Shown here: positions 52,662 through 61,981 of the stretch, in pieces | Layout: each line of letters opens with the position of its first letter | Numbering within the stretch: position 1 is the stretch's first letter | Assembly: GCF_024732245.1 (NCBI RefSeq) | Contig: NZ_CP093845.1 | Location: forward strand, 806,001-870,000 | DNA: 64,000 nucleotides | From: Dietzia sp. B32 | GTDB lineage: Bacteria > Actinomycetota > Actinomycetes > Mycobacteriales > Mycobacteriaceae | Direction of reading: 5' to 3' | Notes under the pieces: generated by a model | What the model saw: the letters and a program-made list of their open reading frames with translations, nothing else | The model's database searches: none | What the model was told of the DNA's origin: nothing | Translations under genes and position numbers: made by a program

Positions 52662-53984
52662 ATGATCCTACTGTCCCAACCCTCTGACGGTCAGCTTGGC
52701 GAGTACCTTTCAGAAACCCTCGAATCTGGCGAATTCGACACACTGAGCGTTGTAGTTGCCTTTGCGAAGAACAGCGGCGTCTTGCGGTTGCGGGAATCTA
52801 TGCGGAGATTCCGAGACAGCGGTGGAGACCTGCACTTCTATGTAGGTCTAGACATGAACGGGACATCATACGAGGCTCTAGTAAACCTGCTCGCCGTCGC
52901 GACCAGTCTCCGCGTCATTCATGACGAGAACGGTCAGACTTTTCACACAAAGCTATACAACTTTGAGGCGCCGGAGCGGTCGGTGCTCGTTGTCGGCTCT
53001 CACAACTTCACTGCGGGAGGGTTGTGGTCCAATTTTGAGTCCTCGATTCTGCTGAGCCTGGAAAGCGGGACTCCGGATCACTTGCAAATGCGCCGATCTG
53101 TCGACGCCCACCTCAAGCGCCTGCGCGCTCTCACGGATACGACTAAGCTAATCGAAAACGAGGAGGACATCCACACGCTGCTGTCCAACCAATACGTCGA
53201 AAAGGAAGTTAAGACGCAGATCCGGCGCCGCCAAGCCGCGGAAGCGACGGCACCCGGCCAACCACTCTTCGGTACCGGGCCGCGTGCGTACTTGCCCTCG
53301 CTGCCACGAATTTCTCCTACGGCGCAGGAGGAGCGCACGACGGTGCGGGAGAAATCTGTGACCGCGCCCGGGGAGCCCGAGATAGTCCGGGAGGAACCTG
53401 CGAAGGTGCGGGAGGAACCTAGGACCGTGCCGGAGGAATCCACGATCCCGGTTCTCGACGCTAACAAGTCCGGCGACCCAACGCTGTGGCTGGAAACGCG
53501 AAAAATGACCGGCGGTTCGCGTAACATTCTCGACCTCTCCAAAACCTCGCTTCTGCACAGCGGCGATGTTGCAGGCACACACTATGAACACACTGAGCCG
53601 GGCTTTATGCGCGGGGCAGTCGAGTTCTTCGGAGTCGACCCAGAAGACACCGAGCACGAGAAGGAAATAGTAATTAACTTCGAAGGTATTGACTATTCTG
53701 GTAACACCATTAAGTTCCCTGAAGGCGAGCACGCCAATGGCACCTGGAGGGTGCAGATTAAGGGCAAGTCGGCCGACGGAGTGAGGATAACCAAGGTCTT
53801 TTCTGAGCTTGCCAGCGGCGGCTACTTCCTACCGCAAAAAATCGTGACCTTCACGCGTGTGCGGGACGACTATTATTACCTATCTGTCTTCAGCGAATCT
53901 GACCTAAACGATTTCGTAGATGCCGCGGTGGTAACCGCATACAACGGCCGTACCCGAAACGCCAAGCTGCTCGGCATCTTCTAA
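52662..53984 (+). CDS. PLD-fold restriction endonuclease (NgoFVII/BfiI-like)
   Basis: 440 residues, ATG at 52662. Residues 1-190 form a phospholipase-D-type nuclease domain: FAKNSGVLRLRESMRRFRD, then the HxK motif THTKLYNF-like FHTKLYNFEAPERS (His95, Lys97) and VVGSHNFTAGGLWSNFESS (Asn115, Glu125). This single-HKD fold cuts DNA without metal, as BfiI does. A linker of five 7-residue repeats (225-259) leads to a C-terminal domain (LWLETRKMTGGSRNILDLS, NGTWRVQIKGKSADG, GGYFLPQKIVTFTRVRDDYYYLSVF), presumably target recognition. Convergent with two adenine methyltransferases; the stop codons share two bases. Low G+C. Confidence 0.85.
   Translation: MILLSQPSDGQLGEYLSETLESGEFDTLSVVVAFAKNSGVLRLRESMRRFRDSGGDLHFYVGLDMNGTSYEALVNLLAVATSLRVIHDENGQTFHTKLYNFEAPERSVLVVGSHNFTAGGLWSNFESSILLSLESGTPDHLQMRRSVDAHLKRLRALTDTTKLIENEEDIHTLLSNQYVEKEVKTQIRRRQAAEATAPGQPLFGTGPRAYLPSLPRISPTAQEERTTVREKSVTAPGEPEIVREEPAKVREEPRTVPEESTIPVLDANKSGDPTLWLETRKMTGGSRNILDLSKTSLLHSGDVAGTHYEHTEPGFMRGAVEFFGVDPEDTEHEKEIVINFEGIDYSGNTIKFPEGEHANGTWRVQIKGKSADGVRITKVFSELASGGYFLPQKIVTFTRVRDDYYYLSVFSESDLNDFVDAAVVTAYNGRTRNAKLLGIF
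53337..53441 (+). repeat. 21-bp tandem repeat, five degenerate copies, in the nuclease linker
   Basis: Encodes the heptads TTVREKS, VTAPGEP, EIVREEP, AKVREEP and RTVPEES between the PLD domain and the C-terminal domain. Copies 3 and 4 are the most alike in DNA (both containing CGGGAGGAACCT). In frame, so copy-number changes would lengthen or shorten the linker only. Confidence 0.75.
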
Positions 53985-54817
53985 AAGCGCGTCAGCCACT
54001 CGCGGTGTTTGCTGGCACGATTGCCTGATATTCCGCCGTTGGCCCCGCCAAAGCGCAGCTCGACGGCAACCTCGCTCAGCGCACGACCCTCGGAGACAAA
54101 CAGGGCGGCGTCGGTCCGGGCACGAAAGGCTTGAGTGAAACCAAGAATATCGAAGTCGAAGCCGTAGTTTGTCGTCCCCGAATAGGGCGGATCAATGTAG
54201 ACAACTGCGTCTGCAGGAACCTCACCGTCCAAGATCGAGGCGATATCCGTGCGTAACCCGGTGACGCCAGCCATGCGTAGCGTGATCTCACGGACCCGCC
54301 GGTACAGCTCTTCCGGCCGGGGCTGCATTGGGTTTGCAGGGCTGCGGCGCACGCTCGTGGCAGTGGGTTGCCAATAGTCTCGGAAAAACGCATTCTTCCA
54401 GGCGACGCCGTCCCACCAGAGCTGCTTCCCTCCGAAAGAACAAGACTGCAGGATCGGATAGATTTCCGCCTCAAATTCGGCAGGGTGCTGGCGTGACAGC
54501 TCTGCCATGTGTGCTTTTACTCGGCACTTTTCCTCGGGGATGCGGGCGAGATGCTTCTCGAACACCTCGATGCGGAACGTACTCGTACCGACCGCAGCCC
54601 AGAAGGCGCCCCACGAACTCGAGTCGAGCATCGTGATGCGCTCAGGCGCAACTCCTCGGTTCACTAGTTCGACGGAGATGGCACCGGACCCGCAGCACAG
54701 GTCGAAAAACTGGCTATTCGCGTGTGGTGCGGCATTAAGCAATATGTCCGCGATCTGCGCGGCGACGCGTTGCTTGCCCCCTTGATAGGTACATGGGACT
54801 TTCAGAGGCGGCGTCAA
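53981..54817 (-). CDS. D12-class N6-adenine DNA methyltransferase
   Basis: 278 residues, start TTG at 54817 in a TTGA overlap with the upstream methyltransferase gene. Alpha-class order: YQGGKQRVA (residues 11-19, SAM/GGK motif), FFDLCCGSGAISVELVNRG (motif I, 37-55) and VVYIDPPYSGTTNYG with DPPY 209-212 (motif IV). Family members (Dam, DpnM, M.FokI) methylate the exocyclic N6 of adenine. With a second, unrelated adenine methylase in the same operon it would protect both strands of an asymmetric site against the convergent PLD nuclease. Shares two stop-codon bases with the nuclease gene. Confidence 0.92.
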   Translation of the reverse strand: MTPPLKVPCTYQGGKQRVAAQIADILLNAAPHANSQFFDLCCGSGAISVELVNRGVAPERITMLDSSSWGAFWAAVGTSTFRIEVFEKHLARIPEEKCRVKAHMAELSRQHPAEFEAEIYPILQSCSFGGKQLWWDGVAWKNAFFRDYWQPTATSVRRSPANPMQPRPEELYRRVREITLRMAGVTGLRTDIASILDGEVPADAVVYIDPPYSGTTNYGFDFDILGFTQAFRARTDAALFVSEGRALSEVAVELRFGGANGGISGNRASKHREWLTRF

Positions 54818-56124
54818 GCTGCGACCCGACGTACGAGGATGCGCGCGTATGAGCGCTGTCCGTCGATCATCCCGACCCCGCCCTTGTCGCCTGGGTCCGG
54901 AACGTACCCTACGGCGCTGAGAGTCTCGGCCGTGACGTTCGTTCTAGCGTTACCGTTGGCGAGCATCACAATCTCGAACTGGCTCGGATTGTATCGGTCA
55001 AGGTAGGTAATGGGTACTCCAATAAGCCCGTCGTAGTCCGCTGGAATGTCCATCGTGCGACTTACCTCGATCGCGTCGTAATTATCGAACCGCGGATAAT
55101 CGGAGGGATTGAACTTTCGGGTCAATATCAATTCTTCGTGTCGCCGCGCGTTATCAAGGTTGGTAAACCAGCGCACGCCCTTAACGCGAATAAAGCGCCT
55201 CCCGGACTCATCAATGCCGCAGTTCGAGGCACCCAAAGGATAGGAGTCTGGCACGTGGAACTTCCGGTCTCCCGAACGGATGGACACTCCGTACCAGACT
55301 TTATTGTCGCGGAAGAGAGGAAAAACCTCGCGGTACGTCGCCGCGTTCATGTTCCCGAGGATAAGAAACTTTTTGTTGTGTTCGACCAGTTGGGCCATGT
55401 ACTCACGAAAAAGACTGAATGGCGGGTTGGTGACGACGATGTCCGCCTCCTTCAGAAGGTCGACGCACTCCGCGGAGCGAAAGTCCCCGTCCCCCTCCAA
55501 CCAAGAAATCTCGTTGCCCTCCATGTCGAAGACGGTCTCAAGGTCGAGCGAATCATCGGGCAGGATTAGGTCTCCGTCTGGCGTTCGCGTCACGACAGCG
55601 ATGTATGGCCATTGGCCCGTCTCTAGCTGGTACTCCTGCCCGGCCACCGGGGAGGATGAATAGCACGTCGACGTTAGACTTGCGAGCCCCAGCTCGTCGA
55701 AGTGCAAAAGGAAATACCGGAAGAATGCGGACTCAAAGGGGTCATCGCAGTTACATAGCACGTGCTTGCCGTTGAACTGGCCAGGGTAGTGAGCGAGTTC
55801 TTTGTCAACATCTTCGTACTGCGTATAAAATTCGTCCTTCTTTGCCCGAAACGCGCGGTTGAGTGCAGCATTCCTCGGCAAGTCTGACGAAGAGGGTCGG
55901 TTGTGCCCCGAGGTCGATGGCTGTGAGATTTCGAGATCAAAGGGTATGCGACCGGTGCGGACCACTGCGGCGAGGAAGGCGTTTACGGCGGTGCTCATGG
56001 TGATCCCCAGCTCTTTGAAGACCGCGTTGGCTTCGAGCTTGAGCGGCGGCGCGATGCGGATGGTGGTGGTCGGGTTGTAGTTGATCGTTCTCTCCCAACG
56101 CGAACTAGAAGTCTTGTAGCACAT
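54814..56124 (-). CDS. EcoRI-type adenine methyltransferase with N-terminal RelB/DinJ antitoxin domain
   Basis: 436 residues if started at the ATG at 56124. Residues 18-67 read as a RelB/DinJ antitoxin DNA-binding domain: TTTIRIAPPLKLEANAVF, KELGITMSTAVNAFLAAVV, RTGRIPFDLEI. A linker (68-95) leads to an EcoRI-methylase-family domain: LCNCDDPFESAFFRYFLLHF, VVTNPPFSLFREYMAQLVE (NPPF, 233-236), KKFLILGNMNAATYREVFPL. The ATG overlaps a -10-like TACAAT, so translation may instead begin at the ATC at 56085, 5 nt after GGGAGAG, giving MINYNPTTTIRI, a normal RelB start. The fused domain probably lets the methylase repress its own operon. Confidence 0.85.
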   Translation of the reverse strand: MCYKTSSSRWERTINYNPTTTIRIAPPLKLEANAVFKELGITMSTAVNAFLAAVVRTGRIPFDLEISQPSTSGHNRPSSSDLPRNAALNRAFRAKKDEFYTQYEDVDKELAHYPGQFNGKHVLCNCDDPFESAFFRYFLLHFDELGLASLTSTCYSSSPVAGQEYQLETGQWPYIAVVTRTPDGDLILPDDSLDLETVFDMEGNEISWLEGDGDFRSAECVDLLKEADIVVTNPPFSLFREYMAQLVEHNKKFLILGNMNAATYREVFPLFRDNKVWYGVSIRSGDRKFHVPDSYPLGASNCGIDESGRRFIRVKGVRWFTNLDNARRHEELILTRKFNPSDYPRFDNYDAIEVSRTMDIPADYDGLIGVPITYLDRYNPSQFEIVMLANGNARTNVTAETLSAVGYVPDPGDKGGVGMIDGQRSYARILVRRVAA

Positions 56125-56133
56125 TGTAGCACA
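56114..56133. promoter_or_regulatory. perfect 10-bp tandem repeat overlapping the -10 of the methyltransferase operon
   Basis: TTGTAGCACA occurs twice head-to-tail (56114-56123 and 56124-56133). On the minus strand it contains TACAAT, a good -10 hexamer, at the very start of the RelB-methylase gene. A site of this kind is where a RelB-like ribbon-helix-helix domain would bind for autoregulation. Confidence 0.5.
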
Positions 56134-56395
56134 GCGTCTCTTGCGGGAGAGCGTCCATCAAGAGACGCCACAGTGAGTTCGGACTTCCTCTGGCCCTTCT
56201 GAATTGGACGAGCCCCATTGCGCTAGGCGGGCAGATTTCGGAACGCCTTCGGTGGTTCTTAAGACCAAGCCACCTTCGGCGAATTCCTCGCACTAACCAG
56301 AATTTTCGGGGAACGTGTCATGGTCCCGAACTTTGCGAATTGAACGTCACAGCTATCTCAGTTCACAGCATTAACGGTGTGTGTGTGAGATAGAG

Positions 56396-56469
56396 TGCCC
56401 CCAGTCGGACTCGAACCGACACTGAAACGGTTTTAAGCCGTTTGCCTCTGCCAATTGGGCTATGGGGGC
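56396..56469 (-). tRNA. tRNA-Leu (TAA) with short variable loop
   Basis: 74-nt cloverleaf: acceptor GCCCCCA/TGGGGGC, anticodon arm AACGG-CTTAAAA-CCGTT giving anticodon UAA (codon UUA), T-arm GTCGG-TTCGAGT-CCGAC, A73. The variable region is only five nt (TCAGT), unlike the long class II arm normally found in tRNA-Leu. UUA is a rare codon in such a GC-rich genome. CCA is not encoded. It borders the restriction-modification cassette. Confidence 0.88.
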
Positions 56470-56524
56470 TGGTCCGCCCCGCCGGGGCGGGGCCGGGTGG
56501 CGCGCAGTGCGCCACGGGCCGGGT

Positions 56525-57544
56525 TTAGCCGGCCAGCCGGGTCAGCACCGACATCGCGATGCCGTCCAGGATGTCTTTCTCACTCACCGTGAGCTCCGAC
56601 AGCCCCGCGCGCTCTGCCATCACATCACACAGAGCCTGGACCACGATGGAGCCCCCGCCGATCACATCCGCGCGGCCCGGGTGCATCGGCCCCAGGCTAC
56701 GGCGTTCAGTGACCGTCGACGCCACCAGGCGGTCGCACACCTCGCGCATGCGATCCAGCGCGATGACGCTGCCGTGGATCCGCTCGGGGTCGTACTCCCC
56801 CAACCCCTGCGCCAACGCAGAGAGCGTCGTGAAGGTGCCGGCCACGCCCACCCAGCGGGCGGCGCGGCCGACCGGGACGTCGCCGGCCTCGGCCAGCGCG
56901 TCGGCGATCACGGCCCGTGCCTCGGCGATCTCGTCCTCAGTCGGCGGATCCGAGTGCAGCACCCGCTCGGTGATCCGCACGCAGCCCACGTCGAGGCTGC
57001 GGGCGCCGAGTATCTTCACCTCGCCGCGGACTAGCTCGCCCACGACGATCTCCGTGGACCCGCCGCCGAGGTCGGTCACCACAAACGGGCCGTCGGTAGG
57101 CGACAGGTCCGACACCCCGCCGGCGAAGGTCAGCTCCGCCTCGGTCTGCCCGGAGATCACCTCGGCCTGCGCGCCCGGGAAGTGCTCGCCGAGCACCTCG
57201 GCGGCCATGTGGAAGAACTCGTCCTTGTTGTCCGCGTCGCGGGTGGCGGAGGTGGCCACCATGCGCACCGCCTGCACGCCGAGCTCGGCCATGGTCGCCG
57301 CGTAGTCGGTGAGCGCGGTGCGGCAGCGGGAGATCGCGCCCTCGGACAGCCGTCCGGTCGCGTCCACGCCCTCGCCCAGGCGGATGATCCGCATCTCGCG
57401 CACCACGTCGGTCAGCCCGGCCTCGCCGGGGGCGCCCTCGGCGACGAGCAGCCGGATGGAGTTGGTGCCGCAGTCGACAGCTCCGACCCGAACACGGCCA
57501 ACTCGCACTGAGCCGCTGCGTTCCTCTCCGGCAGCCGAACTCAC
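56525..57544 (-). CDS. Ppx/GppA exopolyphosphatase family protein
   Basis: 339 residues, GTG at 57544 overlapping the DUF501 stop. Actin-like ATPase-fold signatures: VRVGAVDCGTNSIRLLVAE (phosphate 1 loop), MVATSATRDADNKDEFF, VTDLGGGSTEIVVGE (phosphate 2) and VGVAGTFTTLSALAQGL. Short (about 340 aa) actinobacterial members hydrolyse polyphosphate or pppGpp and resemble mycobacterial Rv1026. The gene order eno - ftsB-like - DUF501 - ppx is conserved in Mycobacteriales. Confidence 0.93.
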   Translation of the reverse strand: MSSAAGEERSGSVRVGRVRVGAVDCGTNSIRLLVAEGAPGEAGLTDVVREMRIIRLGEGVDATGRLSEGAISRCRTALTDYAATMAELGVQAVRMVATSATRDADNKDEFFHMAAEVLGEHFPGAQAEVISGQTEAELTFAGGVSDLSPTDGPFVVTDLGGGSTEIVVGELVRGEVKILGARSLDVGCVRITERVLHSDPPTEDEIAEARAVIADALAEAGDVPVGRAARWVGVAGTFTTLSALAQGLGEYDPERIHGSVIALDRMREVCDRLVASTVTERRSLGPMHPGRADVIGGGSIVVQALCDVMAERAGLSELTVSEKDILDGIAMSVLTRLAG

Positions 57545-58092
57545 TGCTGGTCCATGGCCATGTAGTCCGGGATCCCCAGCTCCTCGGGGGTCGGCCAATC
57601 CTCCGGCAGCGCCGTGCCGCGCAGCCCGGCCTCGCAGGCCAGCGCCACGGACTCGTCGCCCAGCCAGACCACGCCGGGCCCCTCCGCGAGCGCGTACGCC
57701 ATGAGCACGTGCAGGCACTTGACACGCTCAGGCATGCCGCCGCCGCTGAAGTCCGTGCCGAGGTCCTCGATCTCGTTGCGCTTGGCGAGGAACCGCTCGT
57801 GCGCCTGCACGTAGTTGGCGGCCAGCTCGGGCTCCTGGGCCAACCTCGTCGTCATACCTCTCATGATCCCCGCGGACTCCTGCCGACTCGCCTCGGCGGT
57901 GAGCCGCGGATCGGTGAGGTAGTACAGCGTGGGGAACGGGGTGCCGTCCTCCAGCCGCGGCGCGGTCTTGACCACCCCGGGCTGACCGTCGGGACTGCGG
58001 TAGGACACCTCCAGCACGCCCCGCGGCGGCCGGCCCAGCTGGGCCTGGATCGCGTCGAGGTCTTCGCTGGACACGCTCTGCTCGGCGCTCAC
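57541..58092 (-). CDS. DUF501 family protein
   Basis: 183 residues, GTG at 58092 with AGGAGGA 9 nt upstream, overlapping the ftsB-like stop by 4 nt. Matches DUF501 (mycobacterial Rv1025): DLDAIQAQLGRPPRGVLEVSYRSPDGQPGVVKTAPRLEDGTPFPTLYYLTDPRL, and CLHVLMAYALAEGPGVVWLGDE, read in short segments. No signal or membrane segment. Function is unknown; its constant place between the division protein and Ppx suggests envelope or polyphosphate housekeeping. Confidence 0.92.
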   Translation of the reverse strand: MSAEQSVSSEDLDAIQAQLGRPPRGVLEVSYRSPDGQPGVVKTAPRLEDGTPFPTLYYLTDPRLTAEASRQESAGIMRGMTTRLAQEPELAANYVQAHERFLAKRNEIEDLGTDFSGGGMPERVKCLHVLMAYALAEGPGVVWLGDESVALACEAGLRGTALPEDWPTPEELGIPDYMAMDQQ

Positions 58093-58994
58093 GCTGGGGG
58101 GTCCTCCTGTGATTGATCTTGGACGCCGCCCGGGATGGGGGCGGCGGGGTCGTCGGCACCGGGCACGCCGGGCACGACCGGCACCGGCGGGGTGTCGGGG
58201 CCACCGGGGATGGACGTGCCCTGGAGGACCGTCGAATCCTCCGGCATGATCGGCTCCGCGGGCTCGGCGATGGAGTTCCACACACGCGTCTGCCACGGCT
58301 GCGCCGCCAGCTCGGCGGCCTTCTGCTCGGCCACGGCCTGCTCGACCGGGTCGACCATGGACACGCGGTACGGGGTCTCCCCCGGCTTCACGGCGCCAAA
58401 GCGGATGCGCGCCTGCTGCTCGATGTACGCCGGGTCCGAGAGCATCTGCTCCTCGGCCTCGAGCTCGGCGATCGTCGCCTCCAGCGCAGCCCGCTCCTGC
58501 GCCACGGTCTTCTCGTCGCGCAGGAACTGGTAGTGATTGCGCAACGGGAACGACACGGTGACGAGCAGGATGATGGCGACGACGGCGAGGAGTCCGATCC
58601 GCCGCGGGGTGTAGTTCCGCGGGCCCAGCAGGGTGTCGGACAGGTCCGTGCGCGTGGTGAGGCGGTGGGCCTCCGGATGCGCGGTGGTGCCGACCCGGCC
58701 GGAGCGGGCAGAGGCCGGGACGGGCCGGTCCCGTTCGCGGCTCGGCGTCCGCCGGCGGGTCGGCTCACGGCGGGTGGGGTCAGCGGGCTGGTCGGCACCG
58801 CTCTGCCCGTCGACCCCGTCGCGGCCGACAGCACCCGGGCCGCGGCCGGTGCTGCTCCCCCGGTCCGCGGCGGTCCCACGGCCCGTCCCGTTCGCACGGC
58901 GACGGATGGCGCCCGACGCCTCCCCGGGCCGCCGGGACGCCGCGCGATCGCGTGCGTCTCCCCGGCGGTCCGAGGGGCGGGGCGGGCGGGCCAT
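58089..58994 (-). CDS. FtsB/DivIC-like septum formation initiator
   Basis: 301 residues, ATG at 58994 behind AAAGGAAGG. An Arg/Pro-rich disordered cytoplasmic region (1-125) precedes one membrane helix (RIGLLAVVAIILLVTVSFPL, about 133-152) and a short extracytoplasmic coiled coil (EKTVAQERAALEATIAELEAEEQ) of the FtsB/DivIC type, then PAYIEQQARIRFGAVKPGETPYRV, the family's conserved end. A Pro-rich tail follows. It would join FtsL/FtsQ in the divisome; homologue of mycobacterial Rv1024. Downstream of eno. Confidence 0.92.
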   Translation of the reverse strand: MARPPRPSDRRGDARDRAASRRPGEASGAIRRRANGTGRGTAADRGSSTGRGPGAVGRDGVDGQSGADQPADPTRREPTRRRTPSRERDRPVPASARSGRVGTTAHPEAHRLTTRTDLSDTLLGPRNYTPRRIGLLAVVAIILLVTVSFPLRNHYQFLRDEKTVAQERAALEATIAELEAEEQMLSDPAYIEQQARIRFGAVKPGETPYRVSMVDPVEQAVAEQKAAELAAQPWQTRVWNSIAEPAEPIMPEDSTVLQGTSIPGGPDTPPVPVVPGVPGADDPAAPIPGGVQDQSQEDPPA

Positions 58995-59057
58995 GCGCCT
59001 TCCTTTCCGACTACGTGCCCGTCAGCGGTGAACTGCTGACGGGCGGTGTTGGTGCCG

Positions 59058-60533
<1,476 letters not shown>

Positions 60534-60571
60534 CTATGTTCCGGGCATCAACTCGATGAGAGGAAAGTCCA

Positions 60572-61573
60572 GTGACAGAAACTCTTCCGCTCCTGACGCT
60601 CGGGCTCCTTGCGGCCATCGTCCTGGGAGTCTTGTGGCATGCGAGTGCTCAGAAGAGATGGCAGGCACAACTCACGGCCATCTCCACGGAACTGTCGCAG
60701 GCTGAGCAGCGGCATTCAGCGACGCTCTCTGAGGCACGGGCAGCGCATAGTCGCGCTATTGCGAACGAGCATGACTTCTACCGTCAGATCCGTTCACGTC
60801 TTCAACTCTCAGCCGGGGAGAGAACATCTCGCGCGCATATCTTGTCGGCGTGCCGTGAAGCCAGGATTGACGCGGTAGTCATGTCGAACGTGTTGTTCAG
60901 ACCACCTGAGGCAGCTGATGGCAAGGTATTCCACGCTCAAGTCGACCACCTCGTGGTGACTGAACGCGGCCTGCTGATTGTGGAGAGCAAGTACTGGAAG
61001 TACGCCGTATTCGACGGGGTCGACTTCCGCGCGCAATCTGATGCGCTGCACATCTTGTTCGGTGATCTCGTCGGGGACCTGACCCGCCAGCAAGCAGTGC
61101 ATCTGTACCGCGAAGATGACCACGTAAGGCTCAGGACGTCGAGCCCGGCGGGTCAAGCGCGTCTTCAGGCGCAACGACTCAGCGCTTTCCTCACGACGCG
61201 TGGGATCACACCGCCATGGGTTAATACCTGCGTGTATTACTGCCACCCCGACAGCAAGGTACACCACGCCGACTTCAACAACCAGACTGCCATCGTGAGT
61301 ACCTACCCGGCCCTGGGCCGCACGATCATGTCCACGCAGACCGCGGGAAATGCTCGAGTCAATGTCGATTCGATCGTTAGCGTCCTGGCACCATTGAGCA
61401 CCGATACAACCGGCACCGGAATTCACAGACACAAGTGGACAAGCATCCTCGACGCGTGCTCAGAAGACGCGTCCGGCGGCACGTCATTCCAGTCATCAAA
61501 CGTCGGTCGTCACGCTCGCGCGCCGATGTCCGCAATAGCGTCGTCAAGGTCCGAGTCGCCCACATCCACGTAG
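60572..61573 (+). CDS. membrane-anchored NERD-domain (nuclease-related) protein
   Basis: 333 residues, GTG at 60572 with AGAGGAAAG upstream and a TATGTT -10-like box further up. One N-terminal membrane helix (LPLLTLGLLAAIVLGVLW), then a coiled coil (QLTAISTELSQAEQRHSATLSEARAAHSRA), then a NERD domain: VFHAQVDHLVVTERGLLIVESKYW with the Asp and Glu-Ser-Lys of the PD-(D/E)XK core, and a long SPAGQARLQAQRLSAFL segment. The last 21 residues run antisense into an antitoxin-like gene. Function unknown; NERD proteins are thought to process DNA. Confidence 0.82.
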   Translation: MTETLPLLTLGLLAAIVLGVLWHASAQKRWQAQLTAISTELSQAEQRHSATLSEARAAHSRAIANEHDFYRQIRSRLQLSAGERTSRAHILSACREARIDAVVMSNVLFRPPEAADGKVFHAQVDHLVVTERGLLIVESKYWKYAVFDGVDFRAQSDALHILFGDLVGDLTRQQAVHLYREDDHVRLRTSSPAGQARLQAQRLSAFLTTRGITPPWVNTCVYYCHPDSKVHHADFNNQTAIVSTYPALGRTIMSTQTAGNARVNVDSIVSVLAPLSTDTTGTGIHRHKWTSILDACSEDASGGTSFQSSNVGRHARAPMSAIASSRSESPTST

Positions 61574-61668
61574 CGGCCCGCCTCCAAGTCATCCCAGCCC
61601 AGCTCGATTGCTGCACGAAGTGTCGCAAGCCTGACTACGTCCTCACTATTCCGGCTCTGCATACTCAT
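61510..61668 (-). CDS. orphan ParD-like antitoxin, toxin missing
   Basis: 52 residues from the ATG at 61668 (or 50 from the ATG at 61662). It reads as the helical part of a ParD/CopG-type antitoxin: SEDVVRLATLRAAIELGWDDLEAGRYVDVGDSDLDDAIADIGARA in short blocks; the LRAAIxxGxxDLxAGRY and DIGARA pieces are typical. The ParE toxin gene expected immediately downstream on the minus strand is absent, as that space encodes the NERD protein on the other strand. Probable TA remnant, overlapping the NERD gene 3' end by 64 bp. Confidence 0.6.
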   Translation of the reverse strand: MSMQSRNSEDVVRLATLRAAIELGWDDLEAGRYVDVGDSDLDDAIADIGARA

Positions 61669-61933
61669 CACCCCTGTCGGGAAACTATGCCAATTCTTCG
61701 CCTCCGACGAGGTCCTGCGTGAATACGAACCAACCCGCAGCAAGAACTCTGGCCGCGGCGGACCCGCGTCGTCGTCGTGATCGTCATGAACTTCACCCGG
61801 AACGCGCGGCCTTACTTCGGTTCCCCACGCTCGCCCCAGCGGTTCGGCGGGGCGCCCACCAGCGGAAACCGGCGTCGACGCACCCGGCCCCTAGAGTGAG
61901 CCCGACCCCGCCGGGACCACCCAGGAGAACACC

Positions 61934-61981
61934 GTGGACTCACTTGCCCTCGCCGCCGCCCGCAACGGCGGCGAGATCTGA
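61934..61981 (+). CDS. 15-codon upstream ORF coupled to the helicase gene
   Basis: GTG at 61934, 7-8 nt after AGGAG, encodes MDSLALAAARNGGEI and ends in TGA at 61979-61981, whose A is the first base of the helicase ATG (TGATG). The helicase itself has no ribosome site of its own, so this tiny ORF probably recruits ribosomes that re-initiate. It could also be the stub of a truncated gene. Confidence 0.45.
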   Translation: MDSLALAAARNGGEI

